A stretch of DNA of 64,000 bases from Ochromonas danica. Taxonomy: Eukaryota; Sar; Chrysophyceae; Chromulinales; Chromulinaceae. The notes under the pieces are model-generated. The model did no database searches. It was not told the origin of the DNA and saw only the letters and a list, made by a program, of their open reading frames with translations. Made by a program: the position numbers and the translations under genes. The stretch is from contig VKHL01000109.1 of NCBI GenBank assembly GCA_015146655.1, positions 34,751 through 98,750 on the forward strand. The letters run 5' to 3'. Shown piece by piece: positions 58,714 to 64,000 of the stretch. How positions within the stretch are numbered: the stretch's first letter is position 1; every line of letters begins with the position of its first letter.

Positions 58714-61700
58714 ATGTCAGGAAGAAAGGATTCAAGTAATGTTTCTGTAGCAGTACGTATTCGTCCAAGAAATGAGAAAGAGATAACAGCGGATATGCCT
58801 GTGTATTTTTCTCCTTCATCTGATGGAAGTACAGTACAAGAATTAGATGAAAATGGAGTTGTTCTGAAAAACTGGGCCTATGATAATGTCTTTGGACCTG
58901 ATTGTAATAATAGAGATATCTTTGAGACAAGTATCTCCAAGTTAGTAGATGCCGCATTAGAAGGTTATAATACAGTGGTCTTTATGTATGGTCAGACCTC
59001 TTCTGGTGAGTGATGTAACCCCGTCCCTCTTAACATAAGCTTATAAGTAATCCTCTTTATTCACTCACTTCACCAATATAGGCAAGACGTTTACTCTGTT
59101 TGGAGGTGGTAGTACAGTGGGTGTAGTCCAGCTGGCCATGGAACATGGTAAGTGACATACCACAATGTCTGTCTATGATATGCTGAAGATGGTTATTCAT
59201 AACTGAATACATGTTGTTGATGATCTAGTACAAAATCGAATCACTCAAAGCCAGGATGCTGAGTACGTCATTCGGTTGACCTACACTGAGCTCTACAATG
59301 AAGAAATCAAAGATCTTCTGTCTGCCACACATAATGAAAATCTTAAGATTATTGATGATCCACAACTTGGTCCATTAATTCAAAATATTACAGAAGCTAA
59401 TTTTACTACCGCGAGTGAAATGAAGCAACTATTAGAGGAGGGTGAGAACAGACGACATTTTGGAGTGACTAATATGAATGCTCATAGCAGTCGATCACAT
59501 GTTATTGTACGTCTTAATATTGAGACTAGAAAGGTTTCTACAAAGCCTGTACGAGCTCTTCGAACATCTTGGGGGAAGGATAGACCAACATGTATTTCAA
59601 CTCTCAATCTTGTGGATTTGGCAGGTTCAGAGCGGGCCAGTAAGTCAGGTACAACTGGACAAAGTCTCAAGGAAGGGAGTTATATCAATCGCTCTCTTTT
59701 GACATTAGGAACAGTTATTTCTAACTTAAGTGAAGGAAAGTTACAGCATATACCTTATCGTAATAGCAAATTGACAAGATTATTAGCAACAGCTCTTGGT
59801 GGTAATGCCAAGACTTGTGTGATTTGTTGTATTTCACCAGCATCAGGAAATCTTGCAGAATCTTTGAATACATTACGATTTGCTTCTAGAGCAAAGCGAA
59901 TTATCAATCATGTACAAAAGAATGAGATTATGGATGTGAAGTCGTTAAGTAGTAAACTATCTTCACAAGCTGCGGAGATTGATCAATTAAAGCAAATGCT
60001 TGAGATGAGTCGACAGCTTGGTTTTAGTCCTGATGATGAAGAACAAGCAGAGACTCTGCGAGACCAAGCAGTTGTAGCTAGTAAAAGCTGGAGAAATCTA
60101 CGCTTTGTTGTTAAGAGTGGACCACTCATTCTGAACTCTCTTCGTGCAGAAGGACTCACACAATTGGCTAAGAAAGTTGGTGGAGATATTCGTGAGGCTA
60201 TTTCTGGCTCTAAAGATGTGAATAATGTTGTTGATGACTTTTCTGCAATTGTAACCACCTATCTTCCACGTAATCGGAGATTACTGCAGAAAGTCAATAA
60301 TTTGAGCATGTTGAACGAATCTGATACCTTGCTAGGTAAAACAGATATTGCACAAGCTAGTGATAGTGATGAATCTGAAGGAGAGAATGCAATTGACATG
60401 TTGAATTTCGGTGGAGATGAAATGAGGGAACTTCTAGAACAAGCACAAATGGTCTCGGAGGATATTCTAGTTGGTGCAGTCAGTCGCATAGAAGCGTTAG
60501 AAGAAGAACTCAATGCAGCATATAGTCGTGAACGAGTGATTTGTAAGTCATTGGAAGAGAGCACTCGGATTCAGCAGGATCAACTAGAAATGATTCGGGT
60601 GTTGAAAAGTAACGAGGTAGGCCTATACAAACAAATCGAGGAACTTAAGGAACAATGGAAAGCTGATGTGGAATTGAGTAATGACAATATGCTACAACTT
60701 ACAACTAAGATTGGTACTTTGGAGATGCAACTTGCTGATCATGCTGATACTATAGGAGCAAAGTCGTATGATCTCTTAGTTAAAGAAAATGATTTGGACA
60801 AGCTTAGAGGTCAGGTTGATCAGTTAACCAAAGATCTCAACACAGCATTAGCTTCGAAAAAGTCTTTAGAAGAAGAGACTGCTCGAACAAGAAATGATCT
60901 TCGCCTTCAAATGGATCGACTACGAAATAATATGCATGAAATGCTCATGCAAGGAGGTGAAGAAGCAAAAGTATTGCAAAGTCAGAATGTTGAATTGACT
61001 CAACAGCTCGATATGACCAAAGATGCTCTCAATGAAGCAAATAAGATGAAAGCACATATGAATACAGAGTTCTCTCGTATACGATCAGAACTAACTTTAG
61101 CCGTTAATGAAGAGAAATTACGTCAAGATGAAATATCAGTATTAAAAGATGAGGTGAGTATTTGACTTTCTTTGCGCTTGTGATAGAAAATGCTATTCTA
61201 ATTTGACTTATACGATAGAATGCAAATCTCTCTCTAAAGATGCGTGAGCTTAGATTGGAGATCACACAATTAACTTCAGCTTCATCATTTGCAGAAAGTC
61301 AAATACAAAAGCTTCAAAATGAACTACAGCTTGAGATGAAAGCTCGAGAAGAGGCTGTTGAAACCAAGGAAACAGAACTGCAGGCTATTCGTGAACGAAT
61401 GCGATCACGTGTGAATGAGCTTCAAGCAGAGATTCAAGGCAAAGAATTGGAATTGAAGTCAGCACTTGATGAGGTTCAAGCCAAGCAAAACCATTTCCAA
61501 AAGATTGAACAATCTTTAAGTTTGGACTTAACGCGAGCAGAGAATAAACTAAACAATCAGGTAATATACGCTAGTAGTTGATTGACCTTTATCAGTTATT
61601 ATTGTTGTTACTGGATGGCTAATCAAGCAATGGGTTTCATTACTAGATTAAGAAAAACGAAGAACTTAAAAAGGAAAATTCTAGGATTGCTATTTCGATT

Positions 61701-62873
61701 CATGCTATGCAGTTTAAACATCAAGAGGAAGTGAAGGCATTAAAAGCAAAAATATCAGAATTACAAAGTTCATTAGATTCGATTGGCAACTATCTGAAGA
61801 AACAACAAGAAGAATTATTAGATAATAATCATGAAAATGATCATGGACCTTATCTTGATGATTTTGATATGTATTATTTTGACTCTCCAATGAGTCGTGC
61901 GGGTTTGATGAAGATGAGAAGAGTGGGGTCAGAAGCTGATCTTGATGCTGGTACCTATGGTAGCTTCTTACGTAGAGAAAGTGATATCTTCCAAAAATCA
62001 TTAACATCGCGAAGTGGAAGTAATACTAATCTCTTGGCAAGTGCACATCTCAATGCTTATTTGAGACCCACTGCAACAAGTGGAGATGTTGAATTTGACT
62101 ATCCTTTCGTGGAAGATATTAGCATATCCTCAGAAAAGAAGAGTCGGCCTTCTAAGTTACAAGTCCGTGTAGCAACATCCCCTCATTATATTGATGAAGG
62201 TAGCAGTAGTAGTATAGGAGAAGATACTGATTTATTAGCCGAGATGGTGCAAGACCAATACCAACAAGTTACTGAATACAGTGCACAGCTTCTATATGGT
62301 CTTAATGTGGCTACAACATTGATGGAGTTTAGTCTCAAAGAAGGCCAACTTATTCGTTTAGTTGCAGCCGAAGAAAGGCAATCATTGTGGGATCAGAAGC
62401 GACAAGATGAACTTCTAATTGGCAAGTTTCATGATAATGAAGAGTTTTTGATGGAATCACGTGATCAGCTTAAAACATCTCTTGAACATGCTGAGCAACG
62501 TATCAACATACTTGAGAACCGTTGCAGCCAGCTAGAATGTGAATTCCAAACTTTACAAAAGGAATTCTTCCGCGTTAGCAAAGCGGAAAAGGTTTCTTCC
62601 TCACAAGCTCATCGATTCGAACAATTGCAATTGGATTATAAGGCCCAATTAGATAAGGTGAAGCTGGATTTGCTTCGGCAACAACAAGATAACAGTGAGT
62701 TAAAGCTTAAAAATCTTCAATTGACCGGAAGATTGGACGAAGCTGGAGAGAAGCATCATGTTTTGGAAGAACGTTTGGATATTCTTCGTCAGGAAGTGGA
62801 TATTTTGACTGGCGAGAAAGAGAACCTGATGCGACAAGTTATCAATATATCAAAAATACGCAGTTCTGGCTGA
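58714..62873 (+). CDS. Kinesin-7 (CENP-E-like) motor protein
   Basis: N-terminal motor kinesin of about 1283 residues in five exons: 58714-59005, 59082-59147, 59229-61153, 61219-61560 and 61647-62873. Motor motifs are all present: VRIRPRNEKE at the start, P-loop YGQTSS/GKT (split by intron 1), ELYNEEIKDLL, switch I NAHSSRSH, switch II LVDLAGSERAS, and the LRFASRAKRI end of the motor. The SSGKT form of the P-loop and the loop sequences are typical of kinesin-7. The rest is long coiled coil with breaks, including a Ser-rich charged break near 61850-62230. Kinesin-7 members act at kinetochores or the spindle midzone; which applies here is unknown. Confidence 0.93.
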
Positions 62874-63155
62874 TCTATAGTAATCGGATCTGTATCGATG
62901 AATTTCTTTGTTATTAGATTCTAATCTGTCGTGATTAGAATTATATGAGCGGTTTAATGTTGGTGTGAAGGCAAAGTTGCTTAAGAAACGCCTAAAAATT
63001 AAATCATTACTGCCCTCCACATCCTACTTGCTTCACATCAGAGTATAATGGCTTTACCCCATCATTCAAACCATAGGATAAACCAGTTAACACGACAAAT
63101 AAACATACGCATTTACACACAGCCTTGTCCACACAGATCGTCGGAAGTGGGTTGC

Positions 63156-64000
63156 ATGATGAGGCTTGCCGTTTTCACTCATAAAAACGCGATTTTCTCT
63201 GTCAATTGTGATGCTGCAGTGAGCGATATCGCTGAGGTTTTAAATCGAAAATAAAAGCTGTTGAGTTCGCCTTGAATGCTTTTACTCAGTATGAGAGTGA
63301 TGAAGTGGGGAGAAAATATATGCAAAGAGAGAACTTTACCGAAATTCCCGACTTTCATTTCACCACTGTGCGTGGGCTGAAGGAAGCTTTGAATAAGCTC
63401 CAGGAGGAAGAGAATCTGTTGCTGGCTCAAGTAAAAGGTAATTTATATTTATTTCTATTCTTCCTATAATCCTTCTGTCTAGCTATATTTTCATTTGTAA
63501 TATTAGTAGCTACACCTGAAGAAGCTCAGGCACTCAACGAAGAACTTATCGTGAGGATTCGCTCTTCTGTCCTTTTTGTATCAAATGCTGATGACGAAGT
63601 TATTCCTACAGCTATTGTGTGGGATTATACTTCTGAGGACGTTCTCCTTCTAACTAACTATCATACTTGGGATCAAGGAGAGTTTCGTTATTGTTGTCCA
63701 CCTAAGGATGCTCCTCCTCCGGCCAAGAAACAAAAGAAAGGGAAAATGAAAAGTCATGCAAACGACGAGTACAATGAACAGGACCCTGCTGTGCTGAAGC
63801 TACACAACGAAGATGAGTTTCAGTACAATTTTGTTCTAACTTCTGACTTTTTCACTCTTACGAAAAGGAAGAAGACTTTGCTGTGCTGAAGCTACCTAAA
63901 GCCAATTTTACTATGCCACGGACCCCTACCAGTCTTAGCCTCCCTCTTACTTTAAAGATTCATGCCTTCGGATATATCGGTCATACCAAGAAATTCAACA
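63156..64000 (+). CDS. Trypsin-like serine protease domain protein, 5' part
   Basis: Partial at the right edge. Model: exons 63156-63236, 63290-63437, 63507-63790 and 63868-64000. The start MMRLAVFTHKNAIFSVNCD resembles a small ubiquitin-like header. A helical linker (GLKEALNKLQEEENLL) leads into a trypsin-like fold: RIRSSVLFVS, TAIVWDYTSEDVLLLTNYHTW with the likely catalytic His, a Lys-rich loop, then EEDFAVLKLP with the likely catalytic Asp. The Ser region lies outside the window. The last intron is uncertain: frame 3 stays open past 63791, and a near-repeat (DPAVLKL and DFAVLKL) straddles the proposed intron. Introns are 53-77 bp, normal here. Header-plus-trypsin layouts are known in Crinkler-type proteins, but the resemblance is weak. 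Confidence 0.55.

Overview
The window is nuclear DNA of a unicellular eukaryote. Almost every gene is interrupted by short spliceosomal introns (mostly 50-85 bp, GT-AG), genes are densely packed on both strands, and the products are typical eukaryotic ones: FACT subunit, Rab GTPase, retromer, derlin, mitochondrial processing peptidase, MutS homologue 3, kinesin, phospholipase D and ribosomal protein S23. Two predicted proteins (a SOUL haem-binding protein and a hotdog thioesterase) begin with a signal peptide followed directly by an Ala-Phe step. That is the ASAFAP-type bipartite leader used to reach complex plastids of red-algal origin. A nucleus-encoded bacterial-type tRNA(Ile)-lysidine synthetase also fits a plastid-bearing cell. 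I infer a photosynthetic or formerly photosynthetic stramenopile, or a similar secondary-plastid alga; the exact lineage cannot be read from the sequence.

Layout. 1-9.5 kb: SPT16 C-terminal part (+), SOUL protein (-), Rab8/RabE (+), secreted GH3 glycosidase (-), mitochondrial carrier (+), MPP-alpha (-). 9.9-15.8 kb: a zinc-ribbon protein of unknown function (+), VPS26 (-), derlin (+), an unknown basic protein (-). 16.1-21.1 kb: two tandem two-pore K+ channels with EF-hand-like tails (-), then a CRT-like transporter (+) starting only tens of bases from the second channel. 21.1-29 kb: an unknown helical protein (-), a four-KH-domain RNA-binding protein (+), an F-box/SPRY protein (+). 29-43.3 kb: a duplication-rich block with two APC-family permeases, MSH3, a relic of MSH3, a relic of the F-box gene tail and two EamA/DMT transporters. 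43.6-64 kb: a CUE-PDZ-PX-VPS9 Rab5-type exchange factor (+), a plastid-type thioesterase (-), an alpha/beta hydrolase (-), Peter Pan/SSF1 (+), TilS (-), RPS23 (+), a PX-PH phospholipase D with an inserted zinc-ribbon and PDZ segment (-), a kinesin-7 (+), and the 5' part of a trypsin-like protease gene (+) that runs off the window.

Most neighbours are housekeeping genes with no shared pathway. There is a loose concentration of endomembrane genes (Rab8, VPS26, derlin, the VPS9 factor, PLD) and of multi-copy membrane transporters. The most informative structure is the 28.8-40.3 kb block. A segment once ordered F-box tail / MSH3 / permease appears to have been duplicated in tandem; one MSH3 copy then shrank to its last exon, and the second F-box tail decayed. 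I found no CRISPR array, no intact transposon and no convincing tRNA or rRNA gene. All exon joins were worked out by eye from splice consensus, reading phase and family similarity.
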